Part shown: piece by piece, positions 9,667 to 17,104 of the stretch
Position numbering within the stretch: the first letter of the stretch is position 1
Layout: every line of letters begins with the position of its first letter
Assembly: GCA_964421595.1 (NCBI GenBank)
Contig: CAYQXY010000018.1
Coordinates: 1 to 64,000 of the forward strand
Length of the DNA stretch: 64,000 nucleotides
Reading direction: 5' to 3'
DNA from: PXAP01 sp964421595
Lineage (GTDB): Bacteria > Bacteroidota > Bacteroidia > Bacteroidales > PUMT01
The notes under the pieces: model-generated
What the model was told of the DNA's origin: nothing
What the model saw: only the letters and a program-made list of their open reading frames with translations
Database searches by the model: none
Program-made: the position numbers and the translations under genes

Positions 9667-10140
9667 TTACATCCTGTCAGAGCCTGCCTGACCTCTTCCT
9701 CCTCCGCGAATTCTCCTCAGTAACTGCATCCTGAACTCATTTTCTGCCTGATAGAATCTCATGACCTTAGCCGGGGGCAATACATTTTTAAATTTTTCAT
9801 GAAACTCTACTGCCAGATCAGTTTCTTTGACCTGTAGATTTATATACTGGTCGGCAATTTTTCCGGCTTCATTTGCAGTCATGTTATCATAATTTTCTGC
9901 AAATGACCTTGAAAGTATGTGCTTTTCTCTAATTAGTGCATTTCTCCTGTCCTGAAAGTCATCATATACGGGCCAGAATTCACGTGCTTCTCTTGAAGTT
10001 AGTTCAAGTGTACGGGTAAAAAATGCAATTTTTTCAGCTTCAACCTGCTCATATCCCTGGCGTCCTCTTTGTCTCTGCTGCGCAAAAACAGTGGAAGCAA
10101 AAAGTAATGAAGCTAGTATTATAAGTAAACTTTTATTCAT
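9667..10140 (-). CDS. Small periplasmic Spy/CpxP-like protein, third gene of an ECF operon
   Basis: The 157-residue protein has a signal peptide ending near VFAQ, followed by an Arg/Gln-rich linker and an all-helical, highly charged body with the phrase LTSREAREFWPVYDDFQ. That phrase is characteristic of Bacteroidota proteins that follow ECF sigma genes and resemble Spy/CpxP stress chaperones. The C terminus is Gly/Arg-rich. It lies 16 bases after the membrane protein gene and is probably co-transcribed with the sigma factor. A role in sensing or buffering envelope stress is an inference from context. Confidence 0.72.
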   Translation of the reverse strand: MNKSLLIILASLLFASTVFAQQRQRGRQGYEQVEAEKIAFFTRTLELTSREAREFWPVYDDFQDRRNALIREKHILSRSFAENYDNMTANEAGKIADQYINLQVKETDLAVEFHEKFKNVLPPAKVMRFYQAENEFRMQLLRRIRGGGRGQAGSDRM

Positions 10141-10156
10141 TTCCGGGTTTGTTAGA

Positions 10157-10609
10157 TTAAAAATCTGTTATAATTAGCTCTATATTAATATCATGATCGT
10201 AAAGATAATCCACATATGAATCGGCATCATCAAAATACCCGCCGTCTTCCAGTTCGATATCATCTGAATCGAGCATGCCCATTATATAATATTCGCTGAA
10301 ATCGTCATGGTAATAATCAACATACTCTGTGATAATTTCATCAGAGAGTAGTTGTTTCTCTGACTGTATAAGGGTATTAAAACCAATGTATCCGATAATG
10401 GCAAATCCGATGATCACTGCTGCAAGTGAAAGCTGAGGCCTTAATACCTGCCAGACCCTTTCATGGACAGAGACTACTGACACTTCCTCATTTGACAACC
10501 GCTCCCTGACTTTCTCAGGGAAGGAGTCAAAATATCCTTCTGGTACGGAAAAAGGCCTCTTTTTCCCTATCCTTTCAATATTGGATCCTGTGTCATTATT
10601 ATTTTTCAT
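10157..10609 (-). CDS. Single-pass membrane protein, candidate anti-sigma factor
   Basis: I start the gene at the ATG giving MKNNNDTGSNIERIG, 34 bases after the sigma gene stop; a longer reading would overlap the sigma gene. The 150-residue product has a cytoplasmic N-terminal segment with PFSVPEGYFDSFPEKV, a signature often seen in proteins encoded next to Bacteroidota ECF sigma factors. A transmembrane helix follows at about 58-78 (LAAVIIGFAIIGYIGF), then a very acidic, tyrosine-rich periplasmic tail. Topology and position suggest it restrains the sigma factor, but no canonical zinc anti-sigma motif is visible. Confidence 0.7.
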   Translation of the reverse strand: MKNNNDTGSNIERIGKKRPFSVPEGYFDSFPEKVRERLSNEEVSVVSVHERVWQVLRPQLSLAAVIIGFAIIGYIGFNTLIQSEKQLLSDEIITEYVDYYHDDFSEYYIMGMLDSDDIELEDGGYFDDADSYVDYLYDHDINIELIITDF

Positions 10610-10643
10610 AATTGTAGGTTTGACTATAAAAATGCAGATTGGT

Positions 10644-11192
10644 TTAATGGTTTTTAAGGATTTTTTCAATTTTTTTTGCTGCATGGTGATATGAAGCCTT
10701 CAGTGCCCCTACAGATGTATCGAGTATGGAAGCCATATCATCGTATTTCATTTCGTCGAAATATCGCATATTAAAAACAATGCGTTGTTTTTCAGGAAGT
10801 GTTAAGATTGCTTTCTGAAGTGCGAGCTGAAGATCGTCACCATTAAAATAACCGTCACCCTCAAGATTTGAACTTAACTCTTTTTCAACATCAACAATTG
10901 GCAGGAAAAATTTCTTTCTTTTTTCCTTGAGAAAACTGAGCGCCTCGTTTGTTGCAATCCGATACAACCATGTATATATTTGCGATTCTTCCCTGAAATT
11001 TTCCAGGCCTTTCCATGCTTTTATAAAAGTATTCTGCAGCAGGTCATCAGTGTCATCATGTACTATAATCAGCTTTCTTATATGCCAGTATAGTCTCTCC
11101 TGGTATTTTCTGACAATCAGATTAAATGCATAGTTTTTCTGATCCGGGTTACGAAATAGTATTAGCAGTTCCTTGTCGGTGTGCTCCTGCAT
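10644..11192 (-). CDS. ECF RNA polymerase sigma factor (RpoE-like)
   Basis: This 182-residue protein has the two ECF sigma domains. Sigma region 2 lies at about 20-90 (DDTDDLLQNTFIKAWKGL for core binding and -10 recognition), and sigma region 4 at about 125-180 (LPEKQRIVFNMRYFDEM, then a helix-turn-helix ending SVGALKASYHHAAKKI). It would direct polymerase to a dedicated regulon, often including its own operon. It heads a three-gene set with a membrane protein and a Spy-like periplasmic protein, the usual order for signal-responsive ECF systems in this phylum. Confidence 0.9.
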   Translation of the reverse strand: MQEHTDKELLILFRNPDQKNYAFNLIVRKYQERLYWHIRKLIIVHDDTDDLLQNTFIKAWKGLENFREESQIYTWLYRIATNEALSFLKEKRKKFFLPIVDVEKELSSNLEGDGYFNGDDLQLALQKAILTLPEKQRIVFNMRYFDEMKYDDMASILDTSVGALKASYHHAAKKIEKILKNH

Positions 11193-11419
11193 TGATCCTT
11201 TGTTGAGAATTCGTGAGAGATTTTCGCATCTTTGATGACTAACACCGGTAAAGGTTTAATATAGCAGCATAATTATTAATAATCCAAACGTTCCGGCCTG
11301 AATAAGTGATCAATTCAGTTGACAGGGGTAATTCTCCCCTTAGCCAGATTATTGACGATTAAAGTATAACAAATGCAACCTGTTACCGATGACACCCTCC
11401 TGGGAGATTTCTGCAGTTG

Positions 11420-13468
11420 TTACTGCAAATAACCCTCAAGATATTGTTTGACCTCTTTGAATACATTTTCAGGAGTGAACCCAAGTTTTACATCAAGAAC
11501 ACCTGCCGGAGCCGAGTACCCAAAGTGATCAAGGCCAAAAACCCGTCCCCTGTGACCAACAATTTGCCTTAACCCTGATGGCAATCCCGCAGTCAGCCCA
11601 AATACCGGCATGTTTTCAGGTATTACAGACAACTGGTAGGATTTGGACTGCTGCCGGAACAACCCCTCGGAAATCAGAGAAATTACCCTGATTTTCAGCT
11701 TGCTGTCTACCCTGAGCAGTGCAGCTCCCTCAACCAGCGTTGATACTTCAGATCCGCTTCCAACAAGGATTACATCAGGAGTACCCTCATCATCCTGTAC
11801 AATATATGCACCCTTTGATGCCTCCAGTGCTGCCGTATAACGGTCAGTGCCTTCAGCAGCAGGTATATCCTTAATGTTTTGCCTTGAGAGAATTAAAGCA
11901 GTTGGTGTTTTAGTGTTTTCCATAGCCATTTTCCAGGCAACGGTTGTTTCTGCAGCGTCTGCCGGACGAAGCACAAGCATAGCCGGATTTCCTGAATGAT
12001 TTTTAAGCTCTTCAAGCAGGCGAATCTGTGCCTCATGTTCAACAGGCTGGTGAGTAGGGCCATCTTCGCCTACCCTGAAAGCATCATGTGTCCATATATA
12101 TTTCACCGGCAGTTCCATCAGTGCAGCCAGTCTTACGGCAGGTTTCATGTAATCTGAAAAGACAAAGAAAGTTCCAATTGCAGGTATTACCCCTCCATGT
12201 AATGCCATTCCGTTGGCAATAGCAGCCATGGTAAGTTCAGAAACCCCGGCTTGAAGGAATGCCCCGCTGAAGTCATTTTTCTCAAACGCTTTCGACTCCT
12301 TCAGGAAACCATCAGTCTTATCACTGTTTGCGAGATCGGCCGATGCTACAATTATATTCTCAATATTATGTGCAAAATGACCCAGAACAACACCTGAAGC
12401 GGCTCTTGTGGCAATATTGTTTTTTTGACTGATTGATGCATAGTCAATTTCCGGTGTCACTCCTGAAATGAAATATGCTAATTTTGCGGCAAGTTCGGGA
12501 TTGCTTTTTTCCCATAACTGTTGTTGTCTTCTTTTTTCAGTTGCAAGTTGCCTTTTTTTGGCCAGCACTTCATCATAGTATTCCTTAACGTCAGTAAAAA
12601 CCGTAAACGGATTTTCCGGATCTCCTCCAAGGTTGGTTACTGTGCTTTTAAAGCATCCGCCAGCCGCGGTAATGGGTTGTCCATGTGTGGATAATTGTCC
12701 CTCAAACGAAGCACCGTCAGAACACAGGGCACCTTTCCCCATAATAGTTTTTCCAATAATCAGAACAGGCTTATCTTTCTCTTCATTCGCCTTTATGAGG
12801 GCCATCCGGATCTCATCCTGGTCATTCCCGTTGATGGATATGACTTTCCACCCCCAGGCTTCATATTTTTTTTGGGTATCTTCTTTTGTGACTGCACTTG
12901 TTTCTGTTGATAACTGGATATCGTTGGAGTCATAGAACATTATCAGATTGTTTAACCCGAGAAATCCTGCAATACGGCCTGCACCCTGTGATATTTCCTC
13001 CTGGATACCTCCATCGGATATAAATGTGTAAGTTTTATGTGACATCCATTCGCCAAAGCGTGTTACAAGAAAACGTTCTGCAATAGCAGCTCCAACGGCA
13101 TTGGTATGGCCTTGTCCGAGTGGGCCGGAAGTGTTTTCAATACCCCTTTTCAGATCTCTTTCGGGGTGTCCCGGGGTAGGGCTTCCCCATTGACGGAAGT
13201 TCGCCAGGTCATCGGTGCTGAAATGACCTGTCAGGCAAAGGATTGAGTAAATCATTGACGACATGTGTCCGGGGTCCAGAAAGAACCTGTCCCTGAGAAA
13301 CCAGCTCATGTCATCGGGATCAAAATTGAGAAATTCGGAATACAGGATGTTAATAAAATCAGCTCCGCCCATGGCTCCGCCGGGATGACCTGAATTGGCT
13401 TTTTCCACCATCGCTGCAGAAAGGATGCGGATATTGTCTGATGCCTTGTCAATTAGTTCTTTATTCAT
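11420..13468 (-). CDS. tkt: Transketolase
   Basis: The 682-residue enzyme moves two-carbon units between sugar phosphates in the pentose phosphate pathway, using thiamine diphosphate and a divalent cation. The N-terminal domain has SGHPGGAMGGAD (His28), and the cofactor region reads FISDGGIQEE then YDSNDIQLS, keeping the metal-binding Asp and Asn although the usual GDG is SDGG here. The middle domain carries EDGPTHQPVEH, and the C-terminal domain ends in the expected fold. Length is normal. It is divergent from ychF, with a 440-base region containing a structured repeat between them. Confidence 0.93.
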   Translation of the reverse strand: MNKELIDKASDNIRILSAAMVEKANSGHPGGAMGGADFINILYSEFLNFDPDDMSWFLRDRFFLDPGHMSSMIYSILCLTGHFSTDDLANFRQWGSPTPGHPERDLKRGIENTSGPLGQGHTNAVGAAIAERFLVTRFGEWMSHKTYTFISDGGIQEEISQGAGRIAGFLGLNNLIMFYDSNDIQLSTETSAVTKEDTQKKYEAWGWKVISINGNDQDEIRMALIKANEEKDKPVLIIGKTIMGKGALCSDGASFEGQLSTHGQPITAAGGCFKSTVTNLGGDPENPFTVFTDVKEYYDEVLAKKRQLATEKRRQQQLWEKSNPELAAKLAYFISGVTPEIDYASISQKNNIATRAASGVVLGHFAHNIENIIVASADLANSDKTDGFLKESKAFEKNDFSGAFLQAGVSELTMAAIANGMALHGGVIPAIGTFFVFSDYMKPAVRLAALMELPVKYIWTHDAFRVGEDGPTHQPVEHEAQIRLLEELKNHSGNPAMLVLRPADAAETTVAWKMAMENTKTPTALILSRQNIKDIPAAEGTDRYTAALEASKGAYIVQDDEGTPDVILVGSGSEVSTLVEGAALLRVDSKLKIRVISLISEGLFRQQSKSYQLSVIPENMPVFGLTAGLPSGLRQIVGHRGRVFGLDHFGYSAPAGVLDVKLGFTPENVFKEVKQYLEGYLQ

Positions 13469-13632
13469 GCTTGATCTTAGGTTGAGGTTGTTTTATAAAC
13501 TGTAAAATTAACCTTTTAAGCCGTTTTTCCAATTCACATTTTTTGTTTTTTAAGAACCTGGATTCTATGATTCAGAAGTTGTTTGAAACATAATGTATTT
13601 TTTCGAGGCGTAATAATTCGCAACCATGGGTA

Positions 13633-13824
13633 TTCCGCCTCAGGAAAATGGCGTTAAGAAAATCAATGGTTTTTTCGTTAAGAAAACCGGGCTGTCTGAG
13701 CCTGGCGAGTTCACGGTTTTTAGGAATAACCATTGATTTTTAGCCATTTTACGTAAGCGCGGCACTTTTTTGGTTACTTTTTTTTGCTGTTGAAAAAAAG
13801 TAACATTCCCTGAGGCTTGAGCAG
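13633..13824. repeat. Nested-hairpin dispersed repeat, copy 1
   Basis: Three stacked stems pair around one axis: an outer stem 13645-13652/13743-13750 (AAAATGGC), a middle 13-base perfect stem 13659-13671/13728-13740 (AAAATCAATGGTT), and an inner stem 13683-13689/13714-13720 (AAAACCG). They enclose a conserved loop containing CTGTCTGAGC and GGCGAG. A GTAAGCGCGGCA block follows. A second hairpin lies at 13773-13784/13793-13804 (GTTACTTTTTTT, loop TGCTGTTG), and the element ends in GGCTTGAGCAG. Two related copies lie at about 58.5 kb with different stem bases that still pair. It has no coding capacity. Confidence 0.85.
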
Positions 13825-13870
13825 AAATTATCTATTTAAAAGATTTGTAAAAAAATCCGGTTGAAAAAAG

Positions 13871-13878
13871 TAATTTTG
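13871..13878 (+). promoter_or_regulatory. Bacteroidota -7 element TAATTTTG upstream of ychF
   Basis: This is a full TAnnTTTG match, 32 bases before the ychF ATG. A TTTG lies 23 bases further upstream, slightly too far for a canonical -33 element. It sits just beyond the end of the repeat element, so transcription would not include the repeat. Confidence 0.45.
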
Positions 13879-13910
13879 CAAATCGTAAAAATCACTTAAC
13901 CTCCAAAATC

Positions 13911-15008
13911 ATGGCTTTACAGTGTGGCATTATCGGACTTACAAACTCCGGAAAGACTACCCTTTTCAACTGCATGTCCAATACCCGGGCGCAATCTTCG
14001 ACAGCTGCCTTCAGCGCCACAAAATCAAATGTAGGGATGGTTCATGTTCCCGACAAAAGGCTTTATGAACTGGAGAAATTTCAGCCAACTCAGAAAATAG
14101 TACCAACAACTGTCGAATTCGTTGATATTCCAGGGTTGGCAAAAGGAGCTAATCAGGGTGCAGGTGTTGGCAACAGGTTCCTTTCCGATATCAGGAATAC
14201 CGATGCACTGATACATGTATTGCGTTGCTTTGATGATGATAATCTTCCTCATATAGACGGGTCAGTCAATCCTGTAAGGGATATGGAGACCGTCGACCTG
14301 GAACTGCAGGTTAAAGATCTGGAATCGGTAGAAAAGAAGATAGCCAAGACCGAAAAGCTGGTTAAAACAGGTGATAAGGCTGCCAAAAAAACTCTTGAGG
14401 TGCTGCATTTATATAAAGAGCATTTTGAATCATTTCTCTCGGCACGGTCTATTGAGGTAGATGAAAAAGACAAGGTGCATGTTGCAGATCTGTTCCTGCT
14501 TTCTGCAAAACCGGTAATCTACATTTGCAATGTTGATGCAGAAAGTGCAGTTAACGGCAATAAATATTCCGGTGAGGTGTTCAGTGCACTTGAAGGCAAG
14601 GATGCCGAGGTGCTGGTAATTGCAGCTGCAATGGAAGCAGAGATTACTGAACTTGACAACGAAAGCGACAGACTGGCCTTTCTTGCCGATTCGGGTTTGA
14701 ATGAGCCGGGTGTGAATAAACTGATAAGGGCTGCCTACCGGTTGCTGGATCTTCAGACCTTTTTTACAGTTGGCCCGAAGGAAATACGGGCATGGACAAT
14801 TTCTGAAGGAATGACAGCGCCACAGGCTGCAGGAGTTATCCACAGTGATCTTGAGCGCGGATTTATCAGGGCAGAAGTTATTAAATATGATGATTTTATA
14901 AGTCTTGGTTCGGAAGCTGCTTGCAGGGATAAGGGTAAGCTTTCAATTGAAGGGAAAAATTATATTGTGAAGGATGGCGACCTTTTGAATATCAGATTTA
15001 ATGTGTAG
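13911..15008 (+). CDS. ychF: Redox-regulated ATPase YchF (Obg-family)
   Basis: The 365-residue protein is a P-loop NTPase of the Obg superfamily that hydrolyses ATP, binds ribosomes and is linked to oxidative-stress responses. The Walker A motif is GLTNSGKTTLF (residues 9-19), switch II is DIPGLAKGANQGAGVGN, and the base-recognition motif is NVDA in place of NKxD, as expected for the ATP-preferring YchF branch. A coiled-coil hairpin spans about 125-200, and the C-terminal TGS domain begins near FFTVGPKEIRAW and ends KDGDLLNIRFNV. Length is typical. It appears monocistronic. Confidence 0.96.
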   Translation: MALQCGIIGLTNSGKTTLFNCMSNTRAQSSTAAFSATKSNVGMVHVPDKRLYELEKFQPTQKIVPTTVEFVDIPGLAKGANQGAGVGNRFLSDIRNTDALIHVLRCFDDDNLPHIDGSVNPVRDMETVDLELQVKDLESVEKKIAKTEKLVKTGDKAAKKTLEVLHLYKEHFESFLSARSIEVDEKDKVHVADLFLLSAKPVIYICNVDAESAVNGNKYSGEVFSALEGKDAEVLVIAAAMEAEITELDNESDRLAFLADSGLNEPGVNKLIRAAYRLLDLQTFFTVGPKEIRAWTISEGMTAPQAAGVIHSDLERGFIRAEVIKYDDFISLGSEAACRDKGKLSIEGKNYIVKDGDLLNIRFNV

Positions 15009-15030
15009 GCTCTCCGCATAGGAACTTCGA

Positions 15031-15047
15031 GGAAGGGGGCAACTTCC
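15031..15047 (+). terminator. Possible weak terminator after ychF
   Basis: A five-base stem GGAAG/CTTCC with a seven-base loop lies 22 bases after the ychF stop and is followed by a pyrimidine-rich stretch (GGTCTTTCTTATT). The stem is short, so this is only a candidate. Confidence 0.3.
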
Positions 15048-15240
15048 GGTCTTTCTTATTATAAATAAGATGTTTATTTATGAATCAGATTTATTATTTT
15101 GCAGTGGAACAACAATAAATGCTTTTCTGTGTTATTTTCTATGTTCAGGAAAATGGCAGTTGATATTTACCAGCAGTCACCCCTGATTGTTTTATCCTAA
15201 AAGCAAATCTTAAATCTTCACAGGTAAAACGGTATTTGAT

Positions 15241-16875
15241 ATGAGAGGTAAGAATATATCCACAGCCTATAGAGTAGCCTTGTTGTTTCTGCTTTTTTAC
15301 AATATTCCTCATAATGGTAAGTCACTTGAGAATATGGTATTTAATACTGACAAACCAGATCTGGTTGTTGGGATTGTTGTTGATAAAATGCGTTATGACT
15401 ACATTACCCGAATGTGGGACAGCTTCAGTGACAACGGCTTTAAAAAGCTTATTACTGAAGGGACATCCTTTAATAATGCCAGGTATGATTACCTTGTCAA
15501 CCAGTCTTCTGCAGGCTATGCAACCATTTTTTCCGGCGCAAATCCATCAGCACATGGCATTATTGCCGATTCATGGTTTGACCGCCTTAGAAATGAGAAC
15601 CAGTCCAGTGTGTTTGATGAGAATTCTTATGCCATAGGAGGTTCTTTTGGCAATGGGAGGAAGTCACCGGTCAGGATGTTTACAGGAACTGTTGGTGATG
15701 AACTTAGAATGTCAAATGATTTCAGATCACGCGTATACTCCATTTCAATGAATGATGCGGCTGCTGTATTATCTGGTGGATTTTCAGCCAATACTGCCTG
15801 GTGGTTTGATGATATTAACGGTGAATGGATGACAAGTACATATTATGTCACCAATATGCCTGCATGGGCACAGGAATTTAATGAAGCAAAATTACCAGCT
15901 ACATACCTTGACAGAAAGTGGGACCCACTCCTTGATTTTTCTGCTTACTTTTCAATAAATGGCGACAGGAACCAGCCATTTGAATATGATTTAAAGCGTA
16001 TGCAGAGAAGGCAGGTGGGTTATGGGAACATCCGGTTTACCCCTTTCGGAAATACTTTCACCAGAGATTTTGCTATCTCGCTGATTGTAAATGAACAACT
16101 AGGAAAAAACGGAAATACTGATATGCTGATAATCGGATTTTCTTCCACCGCTGCAATTGGCCAGCATTATGGCACTTTTTCGATGGAATTGCAGGACGCC
16201 TATTTAAGGCTCGATCAGGATATTGCTTATTTCCTGGAATTCCTGGAAGATCGTTTTGGAAATTCAAAAGTTCTGGTTTTTCTCACGTCTGATCAGGCAG
16301 TTGCCTATCCCGCTGCCGCAGCCAATCCATCAACAAGAACTGCAGGCGGTACGTTCAGCCCCTCAATGGCAATCTCACTGCTGCGCAGCTATCTTAACGT
16401 CAGTTATGGACAGGCCGACTGGATCCATTCATACAATGCCGGTATGGTCTACCTGAACCATAGTCTCATAGAAGCCAGTAATGTACCTCTTGAGGATATT
16501 CAAAGAAAGTCATCAAGGTTTCTTAACCAGGTTTCAGGAATTGCAGGAACAGTTACAGAGGATGTTATGCTTAGAAATCATTTTTCAGACGGTATACTGG
16601 CCAGGGTGCAGGCCGGCTTTCATCCCAAGCGTTCAGGAGATATCATGATGTATCTGCAGCAAGGCTGGAATGAACGGAGTTTAGCCGGAGACCAGATTAG
16701 CCTTATTTCCTATGATCAGCATGTTCCACTTGTATTTTATGGCTGGAACACAGACAGGAATAGCTTTAACCGAATGGTGAACATAACCGATATTGTTCCC
16801 ACACTTTCTATGATGCTGAATATACCTGTCCCCCAGTTTTCCACCGGACGTCCAATTATGGAGCTTCTTAAGTAA
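15241..16875 (+). CDS. PafA-like alkaline phosphatase homologue, predicted catalytically dead
   Basis: The 544-residue secreted protein aligns by eye along its length with PafA-type alkaline phosphatases (VGIVVDKMRYDYI, NPSAHGI, NIRFTPFGNTFTRDFA, DAYLRLDQDI, QHVPLVFYG). An N-terminal hydrophobic segment at about 10-20 could be a signal peptide. The first metal Asp (48) and Asp351 remain. By my alignment, with PafA numbering from memory, the nucleophile Thr79 is Ser89, Lys162 and Arg164 are Asn171 and Ala173, Asp305 is Ala304, and the three His ligands 309, 353 and 486 are Gln308, Gln352 and Gln484. It is therefore likely a pseudoenzyme with a binding or structural role. It is convergent with the next gene. 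Confidence 0.8.
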   Translation: MRGKNISTAYRVALLFLLFYNIPHNGKSLENMVFNTDKPDLVVGIVVDKMRYDYITRMWDSFSDNGFKKLITEGTSFNNARYDYLVNQSSAGYATIFSGANPSAHGIIADSWFDRLRNENQSSVFDENSYAIGGSFGNGRKSPVRMFTGTVGDELRMSNDFRSRVYSISMNDAAAVLSGGFSANTAWWFDDINGEWMTSTYYVTNMPAWAQEFNEAKLPATYLDRKWDPLLDFSAYFSINGDRNQPFEYDLKRMQRRQVGYGNIRFTPFGNTFTRDFAISLIVNEQLGKNGNTDMLIIGFSSTAAIGQHYGTFSMELQDAYLRLDQDIAYFLEFLEDRFGNSKVLVFLTSDQAVAYPAAAANPSTRTAGGTFSPSMAISLLRSYLNVSYGQADWIHSYNAGMVYLNHSLIEASNVPLEDIQRKSSRFLNQVSGIAGTVTEDVMLRNHFSDGILARVQAGFHPKRSGDIMMYLQQGWNERSLAGDQISLISYDQHVPLVFYGWNTDRNSFNRMVNITDIVPTLSMMLNIPVPQFSTGRPIMELLK

Positions 16876-16894
16876 ACTACCAACTTCCGGAGGT

Positions 16895-16990
16895 CTTTTA
16901 AGATCAGGTTATTTTTTCTCCTGTAGTTTAGATCCAGGCAGTCCACGCCCTTTTGTATACTGGTTATGAAAACAACAGGATCTTAAAAAG
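16895..16990. repeat. Imperfect inverted repeat between convergent genes
   Basis: The arms TCTTTTAAGATCAGGTTATT (from 16895) and the complement of ACAACAGGATCTTAAAAAG (to about 16990) match at most positions, with about 55 bases between them. The repeat lies in the 3' region between two convergent genes, ahead of a conventional terminator. It may be a remnant of a small mobile element or a stem in the 3' UTR. Confidence 0.35.
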
Positions 16991-17042
16991 TAACCCGGGT
17001 ACAGGCGGTATTTAAATGCCTTGCACATCTTGGTTAAAATAA

Positions 17043-17071
17043 AAAAACCACCGCTAATAGTGGTGGTTTTT
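17043..17071. terminator. Bidirectional terminator between convergent genes
   Basis: A ten-base perfect stem, AAAAACCACC paired with GGTGGTTTTT across a nine-base loop, supplies a U-run in either direction. It lies between the PafA-like gene and the peptidase/propeller gene, and ends about 33 bases beyond the stop of the latter. It probably stops transcription from both sides. Confidence 0.8.
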
Positions 17072-17104
17072 AAATAATGAATTAAACTAATGTTTTCAGT
17101 GTTA

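Larger units (their letters stand above)
13469..13910. other. Divergent tkt-ychF intergenic region, mostly repeat element
   Basis: The region holds no gene. Its centre is copy 1 of the nested-hairpin repeat described separately, flanked by a GTTTGAAAC phrase at 13581-13589 that is shared with the other copies. The ychF promoter lies at its right end. On the tkt side no clear promoter was seen beyond a partial TAATTTTA match. Confidence 0.6.

Noticed and set aside
11324..11340. AGGGG/CCCCT hairpin after the transketolase gene
   Set aside because: The stem is only five bases and no U-run follows on the minus strand, so it cannot be supported as a terminator.
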